The notes under the pieces were generated by a model. It did no database searches. It was not told the DNA's origin and was given only the letters and a program-made list of their open reading frames with translations. Shown here in pieces: positions 18,054 through 26,011 of a DNA stretch of 64,000 bases. Numbering within the stretch: position 1 is the stretch's first letter; every line of letters begins with the position of its first letter. Origin of the DNA: an uncultured Prevotellaceae bacterium (lineage in GTDB: Bacteria > Bacteroidota > Bacteroidia > Bacteroidales > Bacteroidaceae); NCBI GenBank assembly GCA_902767775.1, contig CACXIP010000031.1, positions 1 to 64,000 on the forward strand, given 5' to 3'. Made by a program: the position numbers and the translations under genes.

Positions 18054-20516
18054 ATGAATATCTCTCTAAAATGGCTGAAGGAATACGTCGATTTCGACCT
18101 CTCAGCCGAGGAAGTATGCGCTGCCCTTACCTCTGAGGGACTTGAGGTGGGCGCTCTCGAGGAAGTGCAAAGCATCAAAGGTGGTCTCAAAGGTCTCTAT
18201 GTGGGTCAAGTGCTCACCTGTGAACCACATCCCAATTCCGACCACCTCCATGTCACGACCGTTGACCTGGGCAAAGGCGAACCATCTCAGATTGTCTGTG
18301 GTGCTCCCAATGTGGCTGCTGGTCAGAAAGTTATCGTGGCCGACTTGGGCTGCGTGCTTTATGACGGCGACAAGGAGTTTGTCATCAAGAAGTCTAAACT
18401 TCGTGGTGTGGACTCTGCCGGTATGATATGCGCAGAGGATGAAATCGGTGTCGGCAGCAGCCATGATGGTATTATCGTCCTCCCCGACGATGCCGTGGTG
18501 GGTACGCCGGCTGCAGAATATTATCATCTGGAGAGCGACTGGCTCATCGAGGTGGATATCACCGCCAACCGTGCCGATGCTCTTTCTCATTGGGGCGTGG
18601 CACGTGACCTCTATGCCTGGCTTTGCCAAAATGGTTACAAGACCGCACTTCACCGTCCGTCTTGCGATGCTTTCGTTGTTGACAATCACGACCTGCCCGT
18701 GAAGGTGACCATCGCCAACACAGAGGCCTGCCGCCGTTATGCCTGCGTCAGCATCACTGATTGCGAGGTAAAGGAGTCGCCAGAGTGGCTCAAGACCAAA
18801 CTCAACACTATCGGACTGAGACCCATCAACAATATTGTGGATATCACCAACTATGTGATGATGGCTTACGGACAGCCTCTCCATACCTTCGATGCTGACA
18901 TGGTGACTGGTCACCACATCATTGTGAAGCCTCAGCCTGAGGGAACCCGTTTCGTCACTCTCGATGGTGAGGAGCATATCCTTGGCAGCCACGACCTGGC
19001 TATCTGCAATGAGGAGGAGCCAATGTGTATCGCCGGTGTCTTTGGCGGTAAGGGAAGCGGCACATACGAGACAACCCGCAACGTGGTGCTCGAGAGTGCT
19101 TATTTCCATCCCACATGGATTCGCAAGAGCGCACGCCGTCACGGACTGAGCACCGACTCTTCATTCCGCTTTGAGCGTGGCGTTGACCCCAATGGCATCA
19201 TCTATGCGCTCAAGCAGGCTGCCATCCTGTGCAAGGAATTGGCTGGTGGAAAGGTTTCTATGGATATCTGCGACGAATATCCCAACCCTATCGCCGACAG
19301 CATTGTCGACCTCAAGTATGACTATGTAGACGGACTGATTGGCAAACATATACCTGCAGAGACGGTGAAGAGCATCGTCACGAGCCTCGAGATGGTAATC
19401 GAGAAGGAAGATGAAAAGGGCGTTGTGCTTCGTGTGCCAGCCTACCGTGTCGACGTACAGCGTCCCTGCGATGTTGTCGAGGACATCCTCCGCATCTACG
19501 GCTACAACAATGTGGAGATTCCTACCCAACTGAAGAGTTCGCTCGTCATCAAGGGTGAGGAGGATAATAAACACAGAATCCACAACCTGGTGGCAGAACA
19601 ACTGGTGGGATGCGGATTCTATGAAATCATGAACAATTCGCTCACCAAGGCTGCTTATTATGATGGGCTGGAGGCCTACCGCCCCGAACATCTGGTAAGC
19701 ATCATGAATCCCCTTAGCAGCGACCTCAACGTGATGCGCCAGACATTGCTCTTCGGCGGACTGGAGAGCATCGCATACAATGTCAACCGCCGCAACCCCG
19801 ACCTCCGCTTCTTTGAGTTTGGCAACTGCTATGAGCTTGATCCCGAGAAGAAGAATGCTGACGACCCGATGAGGGCTTACCGCGAGGAATATCACCTTGG
19901 TATCTGGGTGACTGGAAAACGGGTGACGGGCAGTTGGACTCACCCCGACGAAGACAGTTCGTTCTATGAGCTGAAAGCATATGTGGAGAATGTGCTTGCA
20001 CGTATGGGCGTGCAGCCAGGCATGCTGGTGGCAAAGAAGGGCGAAAACGATATCTTTGCCAAGTCTGTCGCCATGGAGAACCGTGGTGGACGCCTCGCTG
20101 TGGAGATGGGTGTGGTGAGCAGAAAACAATTGAAGGTGGCCGGCATCGACCAACCCGTGTATTACGCTGACCTCAACTGGACGGTCCTCATGAAACTTAT
20201 CCGAAAGAATAAAGTGCAGTTCACTGAAATCGGCAAATATCCAGCCGTCAGCCGTGACCTCGCCCTGCTTGTGGACAAGAGCGTGGAGTTTGCCCAGATA
20301 GAGCAGACTGCCAGGGCCACAGAGAAAAAACTGCTCCGCAGTGTCGAACTCTTTGACGTGTATGAAGGCAAGAACCTCCCAGCAGGTAAAAAGAGTTATG
20401 CGGTCAACTTCATCCTCCAGGACGACCAGCGCACCTTGCAGGACAAGCAGATAGAGGCTATCATGAACAAACTCATCCAAGCGCTCAAGAGTAAGCTGGG
20501 CGCCGAACTGAGATGA
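18054..20516 (+). CDS. pheT: Phenylalanine--tRNA ligase beta subunit
   Basis: The 820-residue cytoplasmic subunit has standard length. Domain order is B1 start (ISLKWLKEYVDFDLSAEE), the tRNA-binding OB fold at about 40-155, B3/B4 core, B5 with VQRPCDVVEDILRIYGY near 465-480, and a C-terminal FDX-ACB anticodon-binding domain starting around FTEIGKYPAVSRDLALLV. It pairs with PheS, which is not in the window; pheS and pheT are often apart in Bacteroidota. It has its own promoter. Confidence 0.97.
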   Translation: MNISLKWLKEYVDFDLSAEEVCAALTSEGLEVGALEEVQSIKGGLKGLYVGQVLTCEPHPNSDHLHVTTVDLGKGEPSQIVCGAPNVAAGQKVIVADLGCVLYDGDKEFVIKKSKLRGVDSAGMICAEDEIGVGSSHDGIIVLPDDAVVGTPAAEYYHLESDWLIEVDITANRADALSHWGVARDLYAWLCQNGYKTALHRPSCDAFVVDNHDLPVKVTIANTEACRRYACVSITDCEVKESPEWLKTKLNTIGLRPINNIVDITNYVMMAYGQPLHTFDADMVTGHHIIVKPQPEGTRFVTLDGEEHILGSHDLAICNEEEPMCIAGVFGGKGSGTYETTRNVVLESAYFHPTWIRKSARRHGLSTDSSFRFERGVDPNGIIYALKQAAILCKELAGGKVSMDICDEYPNPIADSIVDLKYDYVDGLIGKHIPAETVKSIVTSLEMVIEKEDEKGVVLRVPAYRVDVQRPCDVVEDILRIYGYNNVEIPTQLKSSLVIKGEEDNKHRIHNLVAEQLVGCGFYEIMNNSLTKAAYYDGLEAYRPEHLVSIMNPLSSDLNVMRQTLLFGGLESIAYNVNRRNPDLRFFEFGNCYELDPEKKNADDPMRAYREEYHLGIWVTGKRVTGSWTHPDEDSSFYELKAYVENVLARMGVQPGMLVAKKGENDIFAKSVAMENRGGRLAVEMGVVSRKQLKVAGIDQPVYYADLNWTVLMKLIRKNKVQFTEIGKYPAVSRDLALLVDKSVEFAQIEQTARATEKKLLRSVELFDVYEGKNLPAGKKSYAVNFILQDDQRTLQDKQIEAIMNKLIQALKSKLGAELR

Positions 20517-20577
20517 TGCTAAGTTTATAATTCAAAGTTTGGAAAACAATTATTATCATCAATAAAAAATCACTCCA

Positions 20578-21309
20578 ATGGGAAGAGCATTTGAATATCG
20601 CAAAGCTACAAAGCTGAAGAGATGGGGCCATATGGCCAAGACATTCACCCGCATTGGCAAGCAAATCAGCATTGCTGTTAAGGCTGGCGGTCCGGAGCCT
20701 GAGAACAATCCGACATTGCGCGCCATCATCGCCAATGCGAAGCGTGAGAACATGCCAAAAGACAATATCGAGCGTGCCATCAAGAATGCCCTGGGCAAGG
20801 ACCAGAGCGAATACAAAGAGGTGAACTACGAGGGTTATGGTCCTCATGGTGTTGCCATCTTCGTCGAGACACTCACCGACAACACTACTCGCACCGTGGG
20901 TGATGTGAGGTCAGTGTTCAACAAATTCTCTGGCAACCTGGGCACACAGGGCTCGCTGAGTTTCCTTTTTGACCACAAGTGTGTGTTTACCTTCAAGAAA
21001 AAGGATGATGTAGACATGGACGAACTGATTCTCGACCTGATTGACTATGGCGTGGAGGATGAGTTCGATGAGGATGAGGAGGCTGGTGAAATCACCATTT
21101 ACGGCGACCCGAAGAGTTTTGGTGACATCCAGAAGCATCTGGAGAACGAGGGCTATGAGGTCACCGGCGCTGAGTTCACCCGTATTCCCAACGACCTGAA
21201 GGACGTCACTCCCGAGCAGCGCGAGGTCATCGACAAGATGGTGGAGAAACTCGAGGATTTCGACGATGTGCAGACCGTGTACACCAATATGAAACCTGAG
21301 GAGGAGTAA
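20578..21309 (+). CDS. yebC: YebC/PmpR family protein (TACO1 homologue)
   Basis: The 243-residue cytoplasmic protein has the conserved YebC core: WGHMAKTFTRIGKQI near the N-terminus, then the KRENMPKDNIERAI segment and the YEGYGPHGVAIFVE motif. Family members act as transcriptional regulators or in translation of difficult sequences. The N-terminus (MGRAFEYRKATKLKRW) is the Bacteroidota variant. The stop overlaps the next gene's start by one base (TAATG), so the two are translationally coupled. The gene follows pheT by 61 bp and has no obvious own promoter. Confidence 0.92.
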   Translation: MGRAFEYRKATKLKRWGHMAKTFTRIGKQISIAVKAGGPEPENNPTLRAIIANAKRENMPKDNIERAIKNALGKDQSEYKEVNYEGYGPHGVAIFVETLTDNTTRTVGDVRSVFNKFSGNLGTQGSLSFLFDHKCVFTFKKKDDVDMDELILDLIDYGVEDEFDEDEEAGEITIYGDPKSFGDIQKHLENEGYEVTGAEFTRIPNDLKDVTPEQREVIDKMVEKLEDFDDVQTVYTNMKPEEE

Positions 21310-21566
21310 TGGGAAAGAGATTCAACTACAAGACGCAGGGCACTTGCAGTCAGTTCATCGAGGTGGAAATCGATGACGACGGCATCCTGCGTGACGTGGT
21401 GTTCATAGGCGGTTGCAACGGCAACCTCCAGGGCATCTCGTCGCTCGTCCGCGGCATGAAAGCCGATGACATTATCAAAAAACTCGATGGCATCCGCTGT
21501 GGCTACAAGAGCACTAGTTGCCCCGACCAGCTATGCCGCGCCATCGAAAGTTGTATGAAACAATGA
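21309..21566 (+). CDS. TSCPD domain protein (TIGR03905 family)
   Basis: The 85-residue protein matches the small TSCPD family. It has GTCSQFIEVEIDDDG at the N-terminus, a GCNGNL motif, and GYKSTSCPDQLCRAIE at the C-terminus, which contains the name-giving TSCPD-like tetrad with conserved cysteines. Function is unknown; related TSCPD segments occur at the end of some vitamin-B12 ribonucleotide reductases. It is translationally coupled to yebC. Confidence 0.87.
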   Translation: MGKRFNYKTQGTCSQFIEVEIDDDGILRDVVFIGGCNGNLQGISSLVRGMKADDIIKKLDGIRCGYKSTSCPDQLCRAIESCMKQ

Positions 21567-21571
21567 AATCT

Positions 21572-21605
21572 AAGATTGCAAATAGCTGCGGCTATTTGTA
21601 ATCTT
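21572..21605. terminator. Hairpin between convergent genes
   Basis: Fifteen-base arms (21572-21586 and 21591-21605) pair with one wobble around TGCG. It overlaps the stop codon of the minus-strand lipoprotein gene. U-tracts are poor on both sides, so terminator function is uncertain. Confidence 0.5.
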
Positions 21606-21987
21606 CCGGTCCTATAGTGGTGTCGTAGAGAACGAGCGACTTATCCTCATACGAACGGGCAATGAAGCGGAAGGAATAACCTTCTTCCTTGAAACGCTTC
21701 TTGCCCGTGTCGTTTTTTACCTCCTCCGTCAGTTGGCTCTTGATCATGTCGGCTTTCTCGATGGCGCGCACTGCACTCATCGAGTCGGTCATGATGGAGT
21801 AATGGTTGACTAAGGTATGGGATTTCTTGTCGAAGGTCATGCTGTCGAGGAAAGTGTTCCCATTCAACTTCACCGGACAGAATTTCTGGGTATACTCATC
21901 CGCCTCACGGGCGGCACGGTCTTCCAACGACTCCTGACATCCCACCAACATGGTGAGTACCAGGCAAGCAATGGCTATCCTTTTCAT
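21592..21987 (-). CDS. Small lipoprotein of unknown function
   Basis: The 131-residue protein has a lipoprotein signal ending in the lipobox LVGC (Cys17), followed by QESLEDRAAREADEYTQKFCP. The rest is a small charged domain with TFDKKSHTLVNHYSIM and a second Cys near 37. It should be anchored to a membrane. I do not recognise a named family. It has its own TAACTTTG box and is divergent from the AAA ATPase operon. Confidence 0.75.
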   Translation of the reverse strand: MKRIAIACLVLTMLVGCQESLEDRAAREADEYTQKFCPVKLNGNTFLDSMTFDKKSHTLVNHYSIMTDSMSAVRAIEKADMIKSQLTEEVKNDTGKKRFKEEGYSFRFIARSYEDKSLVLYDTTIGPEDYK

Positions 21988-22028
21988 CTTTATGCTTGGT
22001 TTTGATGATTATTGATGATTTTATGTAG

Positions 22029-22036
22029 CAAAGTTA
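22029..22036 (-). promoter_or_regulatory. Lipoprotein gene promoter -7 box (TAACTTTG)
   Basis: Exact TAnnTTTG match on the minus strand, 41 bp before the start codon. Confidence 0.6.
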
Positions 22037-22101
22037 AACATTTATAATCATTCCTATTGCGATTATGGTCAAAAAAGTTGCCATTATTGCTGAAATATGC
22101 T

Positions 22102-22109
22102 TAACTTTG
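22102..22109 (+). promoter_or_regulatory. Promoter -7 box (TAACTTTG) of the AAA/DUF2997 operon
   Basis: Exact TAnnTTTG match 31 bp before the ATG at 22141. A partial -33 (GTTG, 22077-22080) is 21 bp upstream. No other box was found before lepA, so this probably drives all five genes. Confidence 0.7.
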
Positions 22110-22140
22110 CATTCAACAACCCATATATCCTATTATCAAT

Positions 22141-23787
22141 ATGAGTGAGAGAAGCAGAAAAAACATCACCGAATACATCAGGGCACGATATGCAGTCCTT
22201 GTGATAGAATCCTTTGAGGAAGAGCGAGTGTTGGCAGAACTGAACAGCGTGGCTGGTGACATCCACCATGAGTTGTATGTATGGAACTCTACCGAGGGCA
22301 TCAAGTACAACGGCAAGGTGGCGGATGCCAAGACGGCTGACCTGAGGGCTGCCATCGATTTCTGCGAAAACAAGGCGAAGGATGCCAACAGCAAGAGCCT
22401 CTTTGTTTTCTGCGACGCGCACAGTTTCCTGAACGACAGGGCTAACGCAGTCTATCGCCGCCGTCTCAAGGACTTTGCCATCAGTATCCGCAACAAGGGG
22501 TATAATTGCAACTGTGTCATCATCTCACCCAATTTTGAAATCAGCAACGACCTGCAGAAGGAAATCACACTGCTTGATTTCCCATTGCCCACCAAGGATG
22601 AGGTGCGCGATGTCATACGCAACTTCATTGACCCCTACCGCAATGTCAGTGGCGTGACTGTAAACGTTGACGACAAGTTGCTGGAGCGTTATGTGGATGC
22701 CTCTCTCGGACTGACAGAACTGGAGATAGAGAACTGCCTCTCACGCTCTTTGGTGAATGACCGCAAACTTGATGAGTCCGACCTGAAGACCATCATCAAC
22801 GAGAAGAAGCAGATTATACGAAAGACAGGCATCTTGGAGTTTGTCGACACCAATCTCGACCTAAATGATGTCGGTGGTCTGCAGACACTGAAGAAATGGC
22901 TCGACCTGCGCAGCCATTGCTTCGACGACAAGGCGAAAGCTTTCGGTGTGCATCCGCCCAAAGGAGTGCTCCTCACAGGTGTGCCAGGATGTGGCAAGTC
23001 ACTTACCGCCAAGTGTGTGGCTTCAGCATGGAATATGCCGCTGCTCCGTCTCGATATGGGTAAAATCTTTCAGGGACTGGTAGGCTCGTCGGAGTCGAAC
23101 ATACGCCTGGCTCTGAAGACTGCGGAGGCGGTAGCTCCCTCCATCCTGTGGATTGACGAGATTGAGAAGGGACTGTCTGGTTCCAGTGGCAATGGCGGTG
23201 ATGGCGGCACTTCCACCAGGGTTTTTGGTACGCTGCTTACCTGGATGCAGGAGAAGACAAGTCCTGTCTTTGTCTTTGCCACTGCCAACAACATCAACGG
23301 CTTGCCGCCGGAGTTGTTGCGCAAGGGGCGTTTTGACGAAATCTTCTTCGTCGACTTCCCCTCATGGGAAGAACGGAAGAAAATTCTTGAGATTCATATC
23401 TCCAAACTGAAGCGCGACCTCTCAAAATTTGACATCGACAAACTCGCCACACTCAGTGGTGAGAAGACATTCGGCAAGGATGTCGTGTTGGCTGGTGCCG
23501 AGATAGAGGCATGGGTGGGCGACTCGCTGATAGAGGCGTTCTCCAGAAGGGTGAACGGTGATGCTGAGGCTGATTTGGAGATGGCCGACTTTGAAAGCAC
23601 CATCAAACGCATTGTGCCGATGGGACAAATGCGCAAGGATGAGTTTACGCGCCTACGCAAATGGGCGAATGAGAATGCCGTGAGTGCTTCCATCTCAGCC
23701 AAGGAGGAGAGCAGCACTGATTCGTTCGGTTCCGGCGGCAACGACAGCAAGGAGCAGTTTATGGCTGGTCGTAAAATCGATTTCTAA
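22141..23787 (+). CDS. AAA family ATPase, Ycf46-like
   Basis: The 548-residue cytoplasmic ATPase has an N-terminal domain (1-230) with a degenerate P-loop-like fold (YAVLVIESFEEERV, SLFVFCDAHSF). A classical AAA module follows: Walker A GVPGCGKS 280-287, Walker B ILWIDE 335-340, sensor-1 ATANN 381-385 and arginine-finger region LLRKGRFDE around 392-400. A degenerate first domain plus one active AAA domain is the Ycf46 layout known from cyanobacteria and plastids. The C-terminus ends in a Ser/Gly-rich tail and RKIDF. It leads a five-gene operon. Family function is poorly understood; a remodelling role is inferred only from the AAA fold. Confidence 0.85.
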   Translation: MSERSRKNITEYIRARYAVLVIESFEEERVLAELNSVAGDIHHELYVWNSTEGIKYNGKVADAKTADLRAAIDFCENKAKDANSKSLFVFCDAHSFLNDRANAVYRRRLKDFAISIRNKGYNCNCVIISPNFEISNDLQKEITLLDFPLPTKDEVRDVIRNFIDPYRNVSGVTVNVDDKLLERYVDASLGLTELEIENCLSRSLVNDRKLDESDLKTIINEKKQIIRKTGILEFVDTNLDLNDVGGLQTLKKWLDLRSHCFDDKAKAFGVHPPKGVLLTGVPGCGKSLTAKCVASAWNMPLLRLDMGKIFQGLVGSSESNIRLALKTAEAVAPSILWIDEIEKGLSGSSGNGGDGGTSTRVFGTLLTWMQEKTSPVFVFATANNINGLPPELLRKGRFDEIFFVDFPSWEERKKILEIHISKLKRDLSKFDIDKLATLSGEKTFGKDVVLAGAEIEAWVGDSLIEAFSRRVNGDAEADLEMADFESTIKRIVPMGQMRKDEFTRLRKWANENAVSASISAKEESSTDSFGSGGNDSKEQFMAGRKIDF

Positions 23788-23798
23788 ATCCCACGGCT

Positions 23799-24014
23799 AT
23801 GGCAAAGCAAATACAGATAAGAATCTTTCCCGACGGACATATCGAGACTGTCACGAAGAACATCAAGGGCAAACAGTGCCTGAAATATCTGCAACCTCTG
23901 GAGCAATTGCTGGATGCACAGGTTACGGACTCTGAGTTCACCAGCGAGTATTATGAGTCGGAGGTAGAGGAAACAACGTCCGAAACCGTCAATGTCAACA
24001 ATCAAAATACATAG
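23799..24014 (+). CDS. DUF2997 family small protein
   Basis: The 71-residue protein matches DUF2997: strand QIQIRIFPDGHIE, an NIKGKQC segment with the single Cys27, a helix with LEQLL, and an acidic SEFTSEYYES tail. In cyanobacteria, as I recall, DUF2997 genes lie beside ycf35 (DUF1257) and an iron-sulfur protein gene. Here it lies 11 bp after the Ycf46-like ATPase and 3 bp before the next gene. The conserved Cys could bind a metal or accept a modification; that is conjecture. Confidence 0.8.
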   Translation: MAKQIQIRIFPDGHIETVTKNIKGKQCLKYLQPLEQLLDAQVTDSEFTSEYYESEVEETTSETVNVNNQNT

Positions 24015-24017
24015 ACC

Positions 24018-24827
24018 ATGAATCGTCCTTCAAACAAAGGCTGTATGTGGGAGCTGTCCCACTCGTTGTGGGTGTTGTGGACTTTTTTCTTTATGCCATG
24101 CGTGGGCTTCTTCATCATCGGCAAGAGAGTCAACCACCGTCCTTGGCTTATTTGGGGCGGCATCTATCTGGCGTGCATGCTGATAGTATTCACTTTTATC
24201 GATTCGAAGTACAAGGATAACTCCGCATTTGAAGCTTTTTTGGTTGCCTATTTCTTAGGAAGTTTCGTCCACACTTTTGTGGCAAGGAGCGCATATATTC
24301 AGAAGTTGCTTCAACAGGAGAACGAAGAGGAGGAATACTACAGGCAACGGCAGGTCGGCGGCATGGGATATGCTGGACCTAATCGCACGGAGCAGTTTGC
24401 CAATCAGTATAACACAAGGCGCAACAACCAGACTGAAGGCATGGGAAACGCCAACACACGGCATACATCGACAACAGAAAGAACTGACCATACTGCTGTC
24501 AACACGCCACCGAGGCAGACGGCAGCAGAGACCGTCACACCGGTGGACATCAACTCTTGCACGCTCACCGAGATGACTGCCCTCCCGGGTGTCAATATCG
24601 TGATGGCGAAACAGGCGGTGAAATTCCGTTATGAGCATGGGGGATTCTCCTCGTTTGAGGAGTTTGCTGAGGTAGTGAAACTGAAACCTCACTTCATCGT
24701 GCAACTGCAGGATTTGGTGATGTGCAAACCCATTGATGCTCAGTCGCAGCAGTCACAGCAAGGTTCTGCGCAGCAACAACCAGAGCAACCTGGTCCGGAG
24801 CATCATGGCAGAAGACTCGACCTGTAG
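24018..24827 (+). CDS. Membrane protein with C-terminal helix-hairpin-helix (ComEA-like) domain
   Basis: The 269-residue protein has three hydrophobic segments (about 16-36, 41-61, 72-90), an acidic EEEEYY stretch, and a long Asn/Thr/Gln-rich linker (about 110-170). A ComEA-type helix-hairpin-helix domain follows at 176-235 (VDINSCTLTEMTALPGV and GGFSSFEEF), then a Gln/Pro-rich tail. HhH domains of this kind bind DNA or proteins. With the helices in the membrane, the HhH part is probably cytoplasmic. Its last 23 bp overlap the next gene, which indicates coupled translation. I know of no named family with this exact architecture. Confidence 0.75.
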   Translation: MNRPSNKGCMWELSHSLWVLWTFFFMPCVGFFIIGKRVNHRPWLIWGGIYLACMLIVFTFIDSKYKDNSAFEAFLVAYFLGSFVHTFVARSAYIQKLLQQENEEEEYYRQRQVGGMGYAGPNRTEQFANQYNTRRNNQTEGMGNANTRHTSTTERTDHTAVNTPPRQTAAETVTPVDINSCTLTEMTALPGVNIVMAKQAVKFRYEHGGFSSFEEFAEVVKLKPHFIVQLQDLVMCKPIDAQSQQSQQGSAQQQPEQPGPEHHGRRLDL

Positions 24828-25404
24828 GCTCAATGTGAACCGCTTCCTTCCTGTGACCCAGGCAGAGGGACCGGGATGGAGGAGTTGTGTGTGGGTGCAG
24901 GGGTGCAGCCGTCGATGTGAGGGTTGTTTTTCTCCCCATACATGGAGTCACGAGGTCTGCCAACTGATGTCGCCTGAGGAAATCATTGCTCAGTCGTTGC
25001 AGGACAGTAGAGTGGAGGGCATTACTGTGTTGGGTGGTGAACCTTTTGAACAGCCAGAGCCATTGGCGAAACTGCTCACTCTCGCATGGAAGAATAAACT
25101 GTCAACTGTGGTTTTCACGGGCTATACCCATGAGCAACTCCTTGCCAATGGGCTTCCAGCGGTCACAACAGCACTCTGCCACACTGATGTGCTAATCGAT
25201 GGACCTTACCGTAAGGAAGAGCGCGATTTCAGCCGTCCCCTCGTGGGGTCTGCCAACCAGCGTTTCCTCTTCCTGACTGACCGCTATGTGATGGATGACT
25301 TCCCGCCCAACCGCGTGGAGGTCAGAATCGGAAAAGATGGTTCCATAGCCCTCAACGGTATGGGACCGATGGAAAAAATCATTCGTAAGATTAAGGAATT
25401 CTAA
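24805..25404 (+). CDS. Radical-SAM activating-enzyme-like 4Fe-4S protein (NrdG/PflA-type)
   Basis: The 199-residue protein has the radical-SAM cluster motif CSRRCEGC (Cys34, 38, 41; CX3CX2C) in the context WVQGCSRRCEGCF, a LGGEPFEQ motif at 76-83 and a VLIDGPY segment. It is shaped like anaerobic ribonucleotide reductase or glycyl-radical activases. No glycyl radical enzyme gene is in the window; its neighbours are the AAA/DUF2997/DUF1257-like proteins, so its substrate may be one of them. The ATG at 24805 is chosen because it precedes the conserved LNVNRFLP start; the frame continues upstream to 24733 inside the previous gene. Confidence 0.85.
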   Translation: MAEDSTCRLNVNRFLPVTQAEGPGWRSCVWVQGCSRRCEGCFSPHTWSHEVCQLMSPEEIIAQSLQDSRVEGITVLGGEPFEQPEPLAKLLTLAWKNKLSTVVFTGYTHEQLLANGLPAVTTALCHTDVLIDGPYRKEERDFSRPLVGSANQRFLFLTDRYVMDDFPPNRVEVRIGKDGSIALNGMGPMEKIIRKIKEF

Positions 25405-25425
25405 ACTTCCAAACTTTTTATAACT

Positions 25426-25887
25426 ATGTCCGCATCTGCTATACTCCTCCCCATGGCCATCTCCATGATAGCCGCCGCTCTTACGCCGTCCAAGGCTAAA
25501 AAGCAACTTGCCGAAGCCCAGCAACAGCAGGGAACGGTTTGTCTTGAGACCAACTTCAATGATGCCAGTCTGTTGCAGAAAACACTGCAGGAGCATGGCG
25601 TACCTGTTGTGCAGGAAGCAGAGGACTGTTTTGTCACGCAGTTGGACGATGCCATGATTGTTTTCCGTAGGGCGTCGGCAGATGGGCCCTTTGTGATGGA
25701 CATTGGCGAGGTGGGCGACATCCAGTGTCTCATCGACGAGTTGGACTGCATCGAGACAGAGTACAACGGCAACGTTCAGACCTACACCTATGAGCGGGTG
25801 ATGAACAACCTGCCCGAAGACATGGTGGTGGAGAGCGAGGAGGTGCTTGAGGACAACTCCATCGTCCTTACTCTTACTGTTGAATGA
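25426..25887 (+). CDS. DUF1257/Ycf35-like protein with N-terminal hydrophobic anchor
   Basis: The 153-residue protein starts with a hydrophobic segment (AILLPMAISMIAAAL, about 5-19), then a charged linker with TPSKAKKQLAEAQ. From about residue 37 its pattern resembles DUF1257: a TNFNDASLLQKTLQEHGV opening, DDAMIVFRRASADGPFVMD in the middle, and the ending YERVMNNLPEDMVVESEEV with SIVLTL. The match is by eye and moderate. If right, the operon holds Ycf46-, DUF2997- and Ycf35-like members together. The membrane anchor is unusual for that family. It is the last gene before the lepA promoter. Confidence 0.6.
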   Translation: MSASAILLPMAISMIAAALTPSKAKKQLAEAQQQQGTVCLETNFNDASLLQKTLQEHGVPVVQEAEDCFVTQLDDAMIVFRRASADGPFVMDIGEVGDIQCLIDELDCIETEYNGNVQTYTYERVMNNLPEDMVVESEEVLEDNSIVLTLTVE

Positions 25888-25983
25888 ATTTGAACGTCTC
25901 CTTTTCGAAGGGGATAGGGCGTATTACTATACTAAAAAATGTAAATTGTAGCGGGTTTTGCCATAGAATCCGACTTATTTTTG

Positions 25984-25991
25984 TATTTTTG
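25984..25991 (+). promoter_or_regulatory. lepA promoter -7 box (TATTTTTG)
   Basis: Exact TAnnTTTG match 20 bp before the lepA ATG. A TTTG at 25957-25960 is 23 bp upstream, slightly long. Confidence 0.7.
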
Positions 25992-26011
25992 CATCATCTA
26001 CGAAAAACGAA

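Noticed and set aside
19161-20480. 439-codon open frame on the - strand
   Set aside because: Antisense shadow of pheT.
25894-25912. Hairpin with TTCG loop after the five-gene operon as a terminator
   Set aside because: The stem is short and no U-tract follows, so I did not list it.
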